Assembly: GCF_013359595.1 (NCBI RefSeq)
Contig: NZ_JABFMP010000025.1
Span: 1-64,000, forward strand
Direction of reading: 5' to 3'
From: Pseudomonas sp. C1C7
GTDB taxonomy: Bacteria; Pseudomonadota; Gammaproteobacteria; Pseudomonadales; Pseudomonadaceae
Length of the DNA: 64,000 nucleotides
This document shows, in pieces, positions 24,741 through 34,055 of this stretch. Position 1 is the stretch's first letter. Each line of letters begins with the position of its first letter. The notes under the pieces were generated by a model. The model searched no databases, had not been told where the DNA came from, and worked only from the letters and a program-made list of their open reading frames with translations. A program made the position numbers and the translations under genes.

Positions 24741-25763
24741 TTAGAAATTCAACATGGCTTTGAGCATGTCGGCGTATTGGTTGAGGTGCGAGGACAGGGT
24801 TTTGTTGAAGTTGTCGTGATAGGAATTGGCGTTCGAATACTTCTGGGTCAGCGACTGCAGCAGGTTTTTCATGCGTTCTTCCTGGGCGTTGAAGCCGGTT
24901 TGCCAGGCCTGGAATTTCGCTGTGTCCCAGGCGATCCAGAACACGTTGGGCGGCAGGCTGTCGCGCATGATCGTCAACGGGCTGAGGTCCATGACCACGC
25001 TGTAGGTGCCGTCGGCATTCTGCTTCAGGCAACTGGCGGGCAGGCCCAGGGCCTGGCGCCACTTTTCAGCTTCCTCACGGCTCGCGCCGCCCATGCCGGG
25101 GGCCGGGAACAGCACTGATGCGGGATTGGGGTGGGAGTATTTGTTGATCAGCGCCTGCAGGGCGAGGCGGATTTCGCCGGCATTGATCTTGACCTCCTTG
25201 CCGTCGTTCGCCCCCTGAATCCACTCCTTGAGCTTCGCAGTGATGTCCTTGTTGAAGTCGGCGAAGAAGTCCGAATACGCGGCGACGATGTGCTCGTAGC
25301 CGGCGAGGTAGCCGTTCTTGATCAGGTCGATCAGCTCCAGCAGTTTTTCGAAGAAGTCGTCGGAGGAACTGATGGCCTGATCGAAGGCTTCGGCGATGTC
25401 CGCTGGTGGTGGGTGTCGTTCTTTCAGATCGCGCATGATCTGCATTTGCGCGGCTTCGAGATGTTGATGCGACACCGAAGGCAAAGATTGTTGGCAATCG
25501 GTCAATACGGCACCAGCACGACTCAATTGATGCACCCACAACTCTTGGCGCATCCCCTTATCTGCGCAACGCATGAGCATCGCGTCGAAGCTGCGGTTCA
25601 ACGTTTTGATCGATCGATCAATCATCTGCGCCAAAGAAAACTCCACGCCTTCCACCGGCGCCTGCGCCTGCGCAAGCAACGGAACATCATTCGCCCGGCG
25701 AACTTCAGGAGCAGCTTTGTGCGCTGGCGGCACGAAATGCGCGATACCTATGGAGTTAGCCAT
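24741..25763 (-). CDS. sipD: Needle-tip translocator protein (SipD/IpaD/BipD family)
   Basis: The 340-residue protein has the IpaD-family architecture: an N-terminal helical hairpin acting as an internal chaperone (about 45-130), a central coiled coil (about 140-175) and a mixed domain. The diagnostic C-terminal helix contains LTQKYSNANSYHDNFNKTL. It caps the needle and controls translocator insertion and host contact. It directly follows sipC with no gap. There is no Sec signal, as expected for a type III substrate. Confidence 0.95.
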   Translation of the reverse strand: MANSIGIAHFVPPAHKAAPEVRRANDVPLLAQAQAPVEGVEFSLAQMIDRSIKTLNRSFDAMLMRCADKGMRQELWVHQLSRAGAVLTDCQQSLPSVSHQHLEAAQMQIMRDLKERHPPPADIAEAFDQAISSSDDFFEKLLELIDLIKNGYLAGYEHIVAAYSDFFADFNKDITAKLKEWIQGANDGKEVKINAGEIRLALQALINKYSHPNPASVLFPAPGMGGASREEAEKWRQALGLPASCLKQNADGTYSVVMDLSPLTIMRDSLPPNVFWIAWDTAKFQAWQTGFNAQEERMKNLLQSLTQKYSNANSYHDNFNKTLSSHLNQYADMLKAMLNF

Positions 25764-26825
25764 TTATACCCGCCCTATCACATCAATCCGCGACTGAAAC
25801 AGCTGCATGACCATGTCCATCAGCTTCTGCAGCAACGCAGCATCCGCCGAATCCTTCTGCCCGATTTCATCACTCAGGCTCTTCTGCGTGTTCTGCGCAC
25901 TTTGCTGCAGCACTTCCTTTTCCCGGGCGGCGTGCTCGGTCATCCGCACGATGTTGGACACCACCTGGCTCAGGCTCATCGACATGGCATTGAACGCACG
26001 GCCGAGCTCCAGTTTCTTTTCGATGCCCTTGCTGCCCATCTGGCTCAGCCAGTCCGAGTGCTGTCCGACCTTTTGCGCCTTGAGAATTTCCCCTTCGAAC
26101 CACTTCTGTTCGTCAGGGGTCAGCGAGGTGCCCTTGGGCTTGAAATCGACGGTCGTGATGCGACCGAAATCGTCGAAGGTCTTGACCGGGTAAGTGGTCT
26201 GCGGGTCCCAGTCATCGCGGCCGAGATCTGCCTTGAGATCGCGCTCGATATTGTTCGCATCAACGACGTTGCGGCGGTTCTGGCTGATGTCCGCGTGCTT
26301 GAGCCCTTGCCCCTGAAAGGTCTTGACCATCGCGAAGCCGGCGATCGCACCGGAGACTGCCGCGGCGGTGATTGCGCTGTGCAGTGACGCCTTGCCCGAC
26401 TCGATGATCGCCGCACCCTGGGCCTTGGCGGCGTCGGCGGCCATGACGCTGAAGTGTCCGCGCAACTGGGCGTTGGCCACCCGGGCGATGTTCAGCGCGA
26501 TGATCGCGGCCACCAGGACGTTGGCGTGTTTTTCCCAGGCGCCGGGATCGAACACCAGGTCGTCGCGCACCTCATCGTTGAGCAGTGCGGGAGCGGCCTG
26601 CATGTCGACCAGATCCGCTTCAGTGGGCTGGTAGGCGTTGATTGCAGCACCGAACTCCGCGGCCGACAGTATGCGTACATCAGACGTCTTGAGGATTTGC
26701 TTGTCAGCGATAAGCGGATTCAGATCAGGGGACCGAAGCTCATCGGGCTTCTTTGCAGCGACAAACTCTGCTGTTGCCATTTCAGTCGCACGCGCGATCA
26801 CGCCAAAGCCATTAATGGTGGTCAT
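25764..26825 (-). CDS. sipC: Translocon minor subunit (SipC/IpaC family)
   Basis: This 353-residue translocator has two hydrophobic segments at about residues 101-117 (ANVLVAAIIALNIARVA) and 152-170 (ITAAAVSGAIAGFAMVKTF). A C-terminal region is rich in Ser, Gln and Lys and ends in a helix (LLQKLMDMVMQLFQSRIDVI). SipC/IpaC proteins insert into host membranes with SipB and in enteric pathogens also act on actin. It lies between sipB and sipD. The actin function cannot be judged from the sequence. Confidence 0.92.
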   Translation of the reverse strand: MTTINGFGVIARATEMATAEFVAAKKPDELRSPDLNPLIADKQILKTSDVRILSAAEFGAAINAYQPTEADLVDMQAAPALLNDEVRDDLVFDPGAWEKHANVLVAAIIALNIARVANAQLRGHFSVMAADAAKAQGAAIIESGKASLHSAITAAAVSGAIAGFAMVKTFQGQGLKHADISQNRRNVVDANNIERDLKADLGRDDWDPQTTYPVKTFDDFGRITTVDFKPKGTSLTPDEQKWFEGEILKAQKVGQHSDWLSQMGSKGIEKKLELGRAFNAMSMSLSQVVSNIVRMTEHAAREKEVLQQSAQNTQKSLSDEIGQKDSADAALLQKLMDMVMQLFQSRIDVIGRV

Positions 26826-26849
26826 TTCGAATTCCTTTTATCCACGGGA

Positions 26850-28613
26850 TCACACTTGCCGAGCCATTTGCAGGCTGACGGAGTGGCTGCGTTGCAGATC
26901 GGCGAAAATTTGCTCGACCTGCCGGGTTCGGTCCTGCATTGCCTTGCCGTAGTCCTCCACCAGGCGACCGAGGTAGTGGGTGATTTCTTCGCTGATCGCC
27001 ATCCGCATCCGCACGCCGGCCAGGTGCTCGGCAGCCTGAGCCTGATGCGCTCCGCTACGGATTTGCAGGCCACCCTGCACCGCGACATTGCTGAACTCGG
27101 TAACGGCCTGGGCGATTTCCAGATTGGCGGCGTAACGAGCAAGAGACACCGGATCAGCGCCGTTGGTGATGAATCCGCGCAGTTGGGTCAGCATCTGGGT
27201 CAGCGAGTTACCCAGCGAAGTCGCCAGTTGGCGCATGGCCTGAACCGCCGCCGGGGCGGCCTGAGCGACCACCGATGCCAGCTTCGAAGCCACCGCGCTG
27301 ACCATTGGCCCGATCACCTGCGCCCCGACCACAGCCACCAGCGCCACAGCGGCCAGCGTCGAAGCAATGCCCTGAATCATGCCGGCGATCTGCGCGATCT
27401 CTTTCGCGGTTTCCTCATCGACGCCCACCGCAATCAGCAATTGCGTATAGAGATCGGTGAACAGCTTGATCGCTTCCTGCATCACCGTGGTCAGGGGCTT
27501 CATGGCTTCGGCCATGAACGAGGTGCCCGTCGCCTCCTTGACCACCGCATCGGAAATCATCACCGCCGCGCCGATCACCCCCACCGCAATCAGCACCGGG
27601 TTGGCGGTCAGCACGCCGGCCGCGATAGTCGCCACGGTGAGCACCGCGCCGACGATGGCGCCGATGCAGCCCATGGTCTTTTGCAGCGCCTCGGCCTTGC
27701 GCACTTCTTCCAGGTATTTTTCCGATTCGGCCTTCATGTGTTCCTGAAGCCGGGCCTGCAATTGCTGGAACAATTCCTGGCTGAGCTCTTCCTTGTTCTG
27801 CGCGGACTCACCGAGCATTTCGATGATCTTCAGGCGGTTGAGCAAAGCCAGGGCGCTGCTGCTCAGGGCCTTTTCATTGGACTGCTTGATAGCGGAACCG
27901 CCGAGACCGGCCTCCTGCACCTTCACCGACACGGCGGCCAGAACCCTGGCGCTGGCATTGGCGGTGTCGATGAGTTTCAGGTGGGCATCGGTGGCTTTTT
28001 CCAGGGTTTGCGTATGGTGCGCCAAATCACCCTTGAGCTGATCGCGCAGGGCCAGTTCGCGGGCGTATTCGGGTGATTGCGGGTCGAGCTGCGCCAGCCG
28101 CGCTTCGCTGGCCTGCAGCAACGCCAGACTCTGTTTAACGCGCTCCTGCAACTGATCGAGCTGTTCCTGACTGCTGCCGATGGCGCCTTCGGCCGCCTCC
28201 AGCGCTTCGATGGCGGCGGCGTAATCGGCGGCCAGCTTTTCATGGCCCTGCTGTTTCGCACCGGCCATGCTTTGCAGCATCGCCAGGCGGTTCTTCAGCT
28301 TGTTGGTATCCACTTCACCGATCAGCTCGCTGATCATCGCCATCAGCAGCGTGAACAGGTCGCCGCTGGTTTCCGGCTTGTTACCGTCGGCGCGGGGAGG
28401 CGGTGCATGCAGCATCGGTCTGCCTGCGGCGGCCGCGCTGCGTGGGCCTTCGTAGTTCACCGACATCAGGTTCGCCAACGCTTGCTGGCCGGCTTTCTGG
28501 TAGTCCGCGGTTCTGGCCGCCTGAGTGGCGGCCGTGCCGTACTTTTCAAAGCCTTGCGCGCGGCTCAAGGCGCTCTGAAAGGCGGGCGGGAAGCTGTTTC
28601 TGATTTCACTCAT
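26850..28613 (-). CDS. sipB: Translocon major subunit (SipB/IpaB family)
   Basis: The 587-residue protein has a long N-terminal coiled coil (about 85-230) and a hydrophobic hairpin at about residues 314-353. A second hydrophobic stretch lies at about 415-442, and the C terminus is helical. This matches SipB/IpaB, the main pore-forming translocator, which needs the chaperone SicA encoded just upstream. Glycine/alanine-rich segments in the membrane hairpin (GCIGAIVGAVLTVATIAAG) are conserved in the family. No Sec signal is present. Confidence 0.94.
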   Translation of the reverse strand: MSEIRNSFPPAFQSALSRAQGFEKYGTAATQAARTADYQKAGQQALANLMSVNYEGPRSAAAAGRPMLHAPPPRADGNKPETSGDLFTLLMAMISELIGEVDTNKLKNRLAMLQSMAGAKQQGHEKLAADYAAAIEALEAAEGAIGSSQEQLDQLQERVKQSLALLQASEARLAQLDPQSPEYARELALRDQLKGDLAHHTQTLEKATDAHLKLIDTANASARVLAAVSVKVQEAGLGGSAIKQSNEKALSSSALALLNRLKIIEMLGESAQNKEELSQELFQQLQARLQEHMKAESEKYLEEVRKAEALQKTMGCIGAIVGAVLTVATIAAGVLTANPVLIAVGVIGAAVMISDAVVKEATGTSFMAEAMKPLTTVMQEAIKLFTDLYTQLLIAVGVDEETAKEIAQIAGMIQGIASTLAAVALVAVVGAQVIGPMVSAVASKLASVVAQAAPAAVQAMRQLATSLGNSLTQMLTQLRGFITNGADPVSLARYAANLEIAQAVTEFSNVAVQGGLQIRSGAHQAQAAEHLAGVRMRMAISEEITHYLGRLVEDYGKAMQDRTRQVEQIFADLQRSHSVSLQMARQV

Positions 28614-28615
28614 GC

Positions 28616-29113
28616 TTATTCCTCTGATCCTTTTTCCACTGAATCGTGCATCTCCATATGCCTCAGGCTCTCGAGATAGACCCGGGCCTGCTCTCGCAGA
28701 TCATCTTGCGTGGCGTGCTCCAGCGCGTACTCGAAACACAGCCGGGCCTTGCCGATCCGACCCAGGGCGAGCTGGCACTGACCGCTGTAGAACATCGGCC
28801 GGTAGTCGTTCTTGCCCTGGGCGAAGGCGATCGCGTAGAGGTCGATCGCCTTCTGGTGGTTGTGTTTGAGTTGATGCACCGCCGCCAGGCCCATCCAGTA
28901 CTGGCTGTTGTAGAAGTCGTAGATGCACAGGAAGTGGAAGAACTTCTCGGCATCGTCCAGCCGTCCCTGCTCGTAGAACTGGTAGGCGAAGGCATACAGG
29001 TGGTTCATCTGCTCATCGCTGATGCCCTGCACATCCTTCAACGGCGCCCCGGCCAGAACCGCATCCACGACCTCGAGGGCGACCTGTTCGTTTTGTTGGT
29101 TGTTGCGACTCAT
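28616..29113 (-). CDS. sicA: Translocator chaperone SicA/IpgC family (TPR class II chaperone)
   Basis: This 165-residue acidic TPR protein contains ISDEQMNHLYAFAYQFYEQG and three TPR-like units (about 35-135). Examples are FFHFLCIYDFYNSQYWMGLA and PMFYSGQCQLALGRIGKARL. In the family it binds SipB and SipC in the cytoplasm and, with the AraC-type InvF, coactivates effector genes. The ATG at 29113 follows a weak ribosome-binding site. It precedes sipB by two bases and is 117 bases downstream of sctU. Confidence 0.95.
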   Translation of the reverse strand: MSRNNQQNEQVALEVVDAVLAGAPLKDVQGISDEQMNHLYAFAYQFYEQGRLDDAEKFFHFLCIYDFYNSQYWMGLAAVHQLKHNHQKAIDLYAIAFAQGKNDYRPMFYSGQCQLALGRIGKARLCFEYALEHATQDDLREQARVYLESLRHMEMHDSVEKGSEE

Positions 29114-29230
29114 CAGCACACTCCTGAAAGACGTCAGCGTGGCTGACGGGGGCATTGAGCCAAAGACATCGCCTGCCTCGCTGCCAAATTGCGCTCATAC
29201 CCCGCTCCTACAGGGTTCGTGTCGGGTCTG

Positions 29231-30265
29231 TCAGGCTTGTTCGACCTGTTCGAGCCAGATCAACAGGCGCAGGACTTCCTCGACCTCCTGCACCTGAAGG
29301 AAGCTGTAGCGCTGGTGGGTCTTGTAGATGCGTCGGGCCAGGGCGATGTCGTTGATGACCGGCACGCCGACCTGTCTGGCGTAGGCGCGTACGGCCAGGG
29401 CGCGCTGGTTGGTTTCCATCAGGGAGATGAACGGCAGTACGGTGATTTCCGGGCGGAAGTACACGCCGATGGCGATGTGGGTCGGGTTGGCGATGATCAT
29501 TCGCGAGTTGCGCACATCGGATTTGACCTGCTCCGACAGCAGTTCGCGGTGCAGGTCCTGGCGGCGGCGCTTGATGTCCGGGTTGCCGTCCTGTTCCTTG
29601 TGTTCGCGCTTGACCGAGTCCTTGTCCATCATCTGGTCCTTCATGAACAGGAAGTACTCGCTCAGCGCATCGAGCACCACGATCAGCAGCACGCAGAGCA
29701 GAAACGCCAGCACCAGCACCAGCAACAGGCGCCCCCAGATGGCAAACAGCTCCGGCGCCTCGGCGAACAACTGTGCGAACAGCAATTGCCGCTGGGTGAT
29801 CCAGACAATCCACAGCGCCAGGGCAAAACTGCCCAGGTACAAGAGCGCTTTGACGGTGTCCTTGACGGTGCGCAGGCTGAACAGTTTCTTGAAACCATTA
29901 ACCGGGTTCAGGGCGCCGAAATTCAGCTTCAGGGCTTCGCTGGCCAGGGCGAAACCGCTTTGCAGCAGCGCCGGCAGCGCGCTGGTCAGGACGCACACCA
30001 GCAGCAGCGGCAACAGCGCCTTGAGCCCCACGACCACCAGCATCGCCGAGTACTTCTGCAAGTCGGCATCGAAATCGCTGGCGATGATCCGTCGATAGGC
30101 CTCCATGACTTCGATCAGCGAGCTGTTGAACACCATGTAGCTGATGCCGCACAGCGTCAGGCAGGTGATCACCAGATCCTTGGCCTTGAAGGTCTGGCCC
30201 TTGCGCGCCGCATCGCGCAGGCGCTTGGGCGTGGGCTTCTCGGTTTTAGAGGCGCTGGACGACAT
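29231..30265 (-). CDS. sctU: Type III secretion export gate switch protein SctU (SpaS family)
   Basis: The 344-residue protein has four membrane helices in the first 205 residues and a cytoplasmic domain with the autocleavage site NPTH at residues 260-263. Cleavage between Asn and Pro switches the apparatus from needle to translocator secretion in the family. The N terminus KTEKPTPKRLRDAARKGQ is typical. It overlaps sctT by 20 bases. Confidence 0.97.
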   Translation of the reverse strand: MSSSASKTEKPTPKRLRDAARKGQTFKAKDLVITCLTLCGISYMVFNSSLIEVMEAYRRIIASDFDADLQKYSAMLVVVGLKALLPLLLVCVLTSALPALLQSGFALASEALKLNFGALNPVNGFKKLFSLRTVKDTVKALLYLGSFALALWIVWITQRQLLFAQLFAEAPELFAIWGRLLLVLVLAFLLCVLLIVVLDALSEYFLFMKDQMMDKDSVKREHKEQDGNPDIKRRRQDLHRELLSEQVKSDVRNSRMIIANPTHIAIGVYFRPEITVLPFISLMETNQRALAVRAYARQVGVPVINDIALARRIYKTHQRYSFLQVQEVEEVLRLLIWLEQVEQA

Positions 30266-31040
30266 CGCCCTGCTCCCCTTGCAGATACGGCTCCAATGCC
30301 TGGGAGTTAATCCCCATGCGCAGCACCTCGTCCGGCAGGTGCACGCCGAAATACAACATCAGCACCACCAGCGCCACCAGGCTCTTGATCGTCAGCGACA
30401 CCGAAAACGCGTTCATCTGCGGCGCGTAACGCGAGAGCAGCCCGAGCAACGCTTCGCTGATCAGCAGCGTTGCCACCACCGGTGCGCTGATCACCAATGT
30501 CTTGCTCACCAGGGCATCGAGCAGTTGCAGAATCGGTTGCAGCTGCACCTCGCAGCCGTTCGCCGGCGTGCAGAGGCGATAACTGTGGCCCACGGTTTCA
30601 AGCATCAGCAGCATGCCGCCGCCTTCGAGATACACCGCGGCGGCGAACAGCTGCAGGAAGTTCGCCAGCTCCGACGTATCGACACCGTTGGCCGGGTCCA
30701 CGGTGCTGCTGAGCATCGCCCCGCGCTGGTTGTCGATCAGGTTGCCCATGGCATGCAACACCCAGAACGGCCAACACAAGAGACAGCCCAGCAAGACGCC
30801 GATGCCCGCCTCCCGCAGCAGCAGACCGAAAAACGCCACTCCATCCAGAGCCGGCAGCGGCACCCCGACATAGGGCCAGAACCCCAACGCCACCAGCACG
30901 ATCACCGCCTGACGCGGCGCCCCGGTGAGCACCCCGCTGTTGAGAAACGGCAGCATGAAGAAAATCGGCGCCAGCCGGGCCACGCCAAGAAGCGCACTGG
31001 CGAACCAGGCGTACAAGTCGAAAAGCAGCGTCACCGACAT
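30246..31040 (-). CDS. sctT: Type III secretion export gate protein SctT (SpaR family)
   Basis: This 264-residue polytopic protein shows the SctT/FliR pattern of membrane helices and conserved pieces: RLAPIFFMLPFLNSGVL, RQAVIVLVALGFW and AGIGVLLGCLLCWPFW. It forms the pseudo-helical export gate with SctR and SctS. The ATG at 31040 is preferred over the TTG one codon upstream. It is four bases from the sctS stop. Confidence 0.96.
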   Translation of the reverse strand: MSVTLLFDLYAWFASALLGVARLAPIFFMLPFLNSGVLTGAPRQAVIVLVALGFWPYVGVPLPALDGVAFFGLLLREAGIGVLLGCLLCWPFWVLHAMGNLIDNQRGAMLSSTVDPANGVDTSELANFLQLFAAAVYLEGGGMLLMLETVGHSYRLCTPANGCEVQLQPILQLLDALVSKTLVISAPVVATLLISEALLGLLSRYAPQMNAFSVSLTIKSLVALVVLMLYFGVHLPDEVLRMGINSQALEPYLQGEQGDVVQRL

Positions 31041-31044
31041 CAAG

Positions 31045-31299
31045 CTAACCCAGGGCCAGACGGATGACTTCGCGACTGAAATCCAGCAGGGTTTCGCCGT
31101 ACCAGCCCGAGAGCAGGAACAGGCACGCGGCGACCGCCAGCAGCTTGAAGCCGAAGGGCAAGGTCTGCTCCTGCAACTGGGTCACGGTCTGGATCAGGCC
31201 GACCACCAGCCCCACCACCGTAGCGACGATGATCGGCCAGGCCACCATCAGCAGGATCAGGTACAGGGTCTTGTTGCCGGCATACACCAGATCGTTCAT
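31045..31299 (-). CDS. sctS: Type III secretion export gate protein SctS (SpaQ family)
   Basis: The 84-residue protein is two membrane helices linked by a short loop (LILLMVAWPIIVATVVGLVV, then LIQTVTQLQEQTLPF), the standard SctS/FliQ hairpin. It belongs to the SctR5-SctT1-SctS4 export gate complex. It lies in the spaP-spaQ-spaR order. Confidence 0.97.
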   Translation of the reverse strand: MNDLVYAGNKTLYLILLMVAWPIIVATVVGLVVGLIQTVTQLQEQTLPFGFKLLAVAACLFLLSGWYGETLLDFSREVIRLALG

Positions 31300-31308
31300 G
31301 ACCGTCCC

Positions 31309-31968
31309 CTACGCCAGCAACGTCAGGTACTGCTTGACCAGCCCGGTCGACAGCAGCGCCCAGCCATCGAGGGCGACGAACAGCACCAGCTTGATCGGCA
31401 CGGAAATGATCACCGGGCTCATCATCATCATGCCCAGCGCCAGCAGGATGCTGGAGATCACCAGATCGACGATCACGAACGGCAGGTACAGGTAGAAGCC
31501 GATCTTGAAGGCGCTTTTGATTTCACTCAGGGCGTAGGCCGGTAGCAGCGCAAACAGCGAAGGCGTGAGTTCTTCATCGGCAGGCAGCTCGTCCTGGTTT
31601 TCACTCTGAATCGCCTGTGCCCGCTCGAAGAACAGCGCCAGTTCCGGGTCGGTGTATTTACGCAGGTAATCCTTGTAGCCACCCAGGCCGTTCTCGGCGA
31701 AATCCACCACCGCCTCGAGATCGGTGAAAGCCACCGCTTCGCGCTTGTAGTAGCCGTAGCCCTGCTTCATCACCGGGGTCATGACGAAGATCGCCAGCAT
31801 CAGGGCGATGGCATTGAGCGTCATGTTCGACGGCACCTGCTGCAAACCCAGGGCGTTGCGCACGATGACGAAGACGATGGAAAACTTGATATAGCAGGTG
31901 CCCGCCGCCACCAGGAACGGCAGCAGCGAGGCGAACGCCAAAAGGGCGATCAGCGAAACGTCATTCAT
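31309..31968 (-). CDS. sctR: Type III secretion export gate protein SctR (SpaP family)
   Basis: This 219-residue protein begins MNDVSLIALLAFASLLPFL and contains CYIKFSIVFVIVRNALGLQQ and PSNMTLNAIALMLA, the best-conserved part of the SctR/FliP family. A polar loop of about 80 residues precedes the last two membrane helices (FLLP, AFKIGFYLYLPFVIVDLV). The ATG at 31968 is required by the conserved N terminus; the gene overlaps sctQ by eight bases. Confidence 0.97.
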   Translation of the reverse strand: MNDVSLIALLAFASLLPFLVAAGTCYIKFSIVFVIVRNALGLQQVPSNMTLNAIALMLAIFVMTPVMKQGYGYYKREAVAFTDLEAVVDFAENGLGGYKDYLRKYTDPELALFFERAQAIQSENQDELPADEELTPSLFALLPAYALSEIKSAFKIGFYLYLPFVIVDLVISSILLALGMMMMSPVIISVPIKLVLFVALDGWALLSTGLVKQYLTLLA

Positions 31969-32872
31969 CGCGCGGGTTCCGGTAGACCTCGAGCAACTCC
32001 ACACCCAACTGCTCGTCGAGTTGCACCAGTTCGCCGCGGGCCACGGGCTTGCCGTTGGCGCGCACTTCGATGCGTTGCGCGGCATCGTCCGCCAGCGGGA
32101 TCAGTTGCCCGGAGGCGATCTGCGAGAGCCTCGCCAGGTCGATGTCGTGGGTCGCCAGCACGAACTCCAGCTTGACGGGCAGCGCGCCCGGATCGAGGTC
32201 GGGTTCAGGCGCGTCCTGTGGGTCGGTATCGCTCGACTGCATGTGTATTCCCTGTTCGGTAAAGGAGAAGAAGCCCAGGCATCGATCCCCCAGGCAACAG
32301 CGTTGGGCGCGCTGAGCGATCCGCAGGACATCGCCGGTTTTCAGGCGGATTGCGTGGGTGTGATGCAGGTGGCTGAAGCCCAGTTTCAGGTCCAGGCGAA
32401 ATGGCAGATCGCTTAGCCAGCCATTGTCTTCATGGGCTGGGCCGGTAGCCCTGGCGGGTGGTAATCGAGTGATCCACACGCGGCCCTGAGCGGTATCGAG
32501 CCATGGCATTTCCTGCGTGGGCAATTGATGGGGAGCGATAGATTCGACGTCGTAAATTTCCCGGTATTGCAGGTCATCCACATCCATCAGCAGCGGTTGC
32601 GACACGGCACGGAACAGCTCGGCGATGGTTGTCAGTGAACACTCGACGATCAGTAGCGACTGCAATCCCGGCAGCGATTGATGCAACCAGTCGCGGGCGT
32701 CGATCAGACCCTGCCACTCCCCTCCTTCGCCAGACACGCAGAACCGCAGGTAGCCCGATTGCCCTGGAGGAACACTGGAGCCTGCGTCGACACCGGCATA
32801 GCGCCAGCGCTGAACGGCCTGCGAAACGGCATGGGCTTGCAGGTTGATCCGGCGTAATTTCAGCAAGCTCAT
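31961..32872 (-). CDS. sctQ: Type III secretion C-ring/sorting platform protein SctQ (SpaO family)
   Basis: The 303-residue protein has a poorly conserved N-terminal part and a C-terminal SPOA domain (about 228-298: VKLEFVLATHDIDLARLSQI, GQLIPL, GELVQLDEQLGVELLEVY). SctQ forms the pods of the sorting platform with SctK and SctL. Some SPI-1-type genes also make a short C-terminal product from an internal start; a methionine at about residue 209 (GIHMQSSDT) just before the SPOA domain could serve. This last point is inference. Confidence 0.92.
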   Translation of the reverse strand: MSLLKLRRINLQAHAVSQAVQRWRYAGVDAGSSVPPGQSGYLRFCVSGEGGEWQGLIDARDWLHQSLPGLQSLLIVECSLTTIAELFRAVSQPLLMDVDDLQYREIYDVESIAPHQLPTQEMPWLDTAQGRVWITRLPPARATGPAHEDNGWLSDLPFRLDLKLGFSHLHHTHAIRLKTGDVLRIAQRAQRCCLGDRCLGFFSFTEQGIHMQSSDTDPQDAPEPDLDPGALPVKLEFVLATHDIDLARLSQIASGQLIPLADDAAQRIEVRANGKPVARGELVQLDEQLGVELLEVYRNPRDE

Positions 32873-33603
32873 GCGTCGTCGTTCTGCTCGTCATCGGGCG
32901 CTTGCCGGGAGCCCTGACGTTGTTGTTCGTCACGGCTGTCGGTCAGGCGCCAGGTGGGTTCGCGAACCTGTTCCAGTGACACTTTGAGGTGTTCGAAAAC
33001 CTGGGTATTGCTCGGACTGAGTTGCAGATTGCGGACAGGTTCATCGGACACTCGGCTGATCGTCACCTGACCACTGACTAGGCCTTTGTTGAATGGGACC
33101 TGCAATAGATTCCTGGGCGAATCCGGCCGCGTTTCGGGGATGGCTTCCATGACCGTGTGGGGAATCTTTGGCGACGACAGAGGGACTTTCACCGGTACAG
33201 CAAAGGGTGCAATCGACGGCATCGGGCGTTCATACAGAGCCTCGGGTCTTTGACCTTCGACGCGGACGGTCGGCACATCCGGCAGAACCTCGACCGCGCT
33301 TGATAAAGGCTCGATCATCAACGGCTGCGCAACGATTTTGTCGATGGTGGGAGCCGCAGGCACCACAGCGCGCGGCAAACGAAGATCGGCAGGTCTGTTC
33401 TGCGCCGGCTGCCCGGCACTGTCCTGCTCAACCACCGCCACAACAGGTCGCAGAACCAAAGTCGACATCAGCTCCAGCACACCCTGCGGCAACTCATCCT
33501 CCTGCACGGGAATCAACCGGTCCTGCAGCTCACCCATCGGACCTTCGCCGACCAGATCCACAGGTTGAACCGGCAACAGTGAAATGACCGACAACTCCTT
33601 CAT
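32869..33603 (-). CDS. sctP: Probable needle-length regulator SctP (SpaN/InvJ position)
   Basis: This 244-residue protein is proline- and valine-rich over its first two thirds and has a more regular C terminus (GLVSGQVTISRVSDEPVRNL). This is the low-complexity plus compact-domain layout of InvJ/SpaN rulers. Sequence conservation in this family is very low, so position between sctO and sctQ is the main evidence. The family sets needle length and switches specificity through SctU. The ATG at 33603 shares an ATGA overlap with sctO. Confidence 0.8.
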   Translation of the reverse strand: MKELSVISLLPVQPVDLVGEGPMGELQDRLIPVQEDELPQGVLELMSTLVLRPVVAVVEQDSAGQPAQNRPADLRLPRAVVPAAPTIDKIVAQPLMIEPLSSAVEVLPDVPTVRVEGQRPEALYERPMPSIAPFAVPVKVPLSSPKIPHTVMEAIPETRPDSPRNLLQVPFNKGLVSGQVTISRVSDEPVRNLQLSPSNTQVFEHLKVSLEQVREPTWRLTDSRDEQQRQGSRQAPDDEQNDDA

Positions 33604-34055
33604 CGACGAACTCCGCTCATCTCTTCGATTTCCCACTCTTCCCGACGCACCTGCTCCAGCCTTTGCCCACGCACCAGCTGCCGGACAGAGCGCTCGTATT
33701 TGTCGTGCTTACGTTGGACCAGGCGCAAATGCTCGCGCTGCTCCTGCAACCGCTGCTCAACCTCTCGGCACTGCTGATTGACCCGCTCACGCTCCACGCG
33801 CAACAGATCGATCTGCCGCCGGATCACCGCCTGCCTGCGCAGCAGCGCCAGCAGTTGTCCGTGGTCAAGCACGCAATCCTCGGCACGATGGCTGGCCAAC
33901 AGGTTGTGCAGCGCCGCCTCCTGCCCGGCGAAGCTGTCCCGTTCCTGAAGCAGTGGCCGCAATTGCTGGCGGCTACGGGTTATCGCCAGTTCTGCGCGCT
34001 GCTGTCGGAACACGCTGAGCGCCAACAGCCGGCGACGATCGGCCAATGGACTCAT
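33600..34055 (-). CDS. sctO: Type III secretion central stalk protein SctO (SpaM/InvI family)
   Basis: The 151-residue protein is almost entirely a charged Arg/Gln/Glu-rich alpha-helical coiled coil (QQLRPLLQERDSFAGQEAAL, RVERERVNQQCREVEQRLQE), the signature of SctO/FliJ stalks. It sits in the pore of the SctN hexamer and couples ATP hydrolysis to export. It is coupled by four-base ATGA overlaps to both sctN and sctP. Confidence 0.88.
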   Translation of the reverse strand: MSPLADRRRLLALSVFRQQRAELAITRSRQQLRPLLQERDSFAGQEAALHNLLASHRAEDCVLDHGQLLALLRRQAVIRRQIDLLRVERERVNQQCREVEQRLQEQREHLRLVQRKHDKYERSVRQLVRGQRLEQVRREEWEIEEMSGVRR

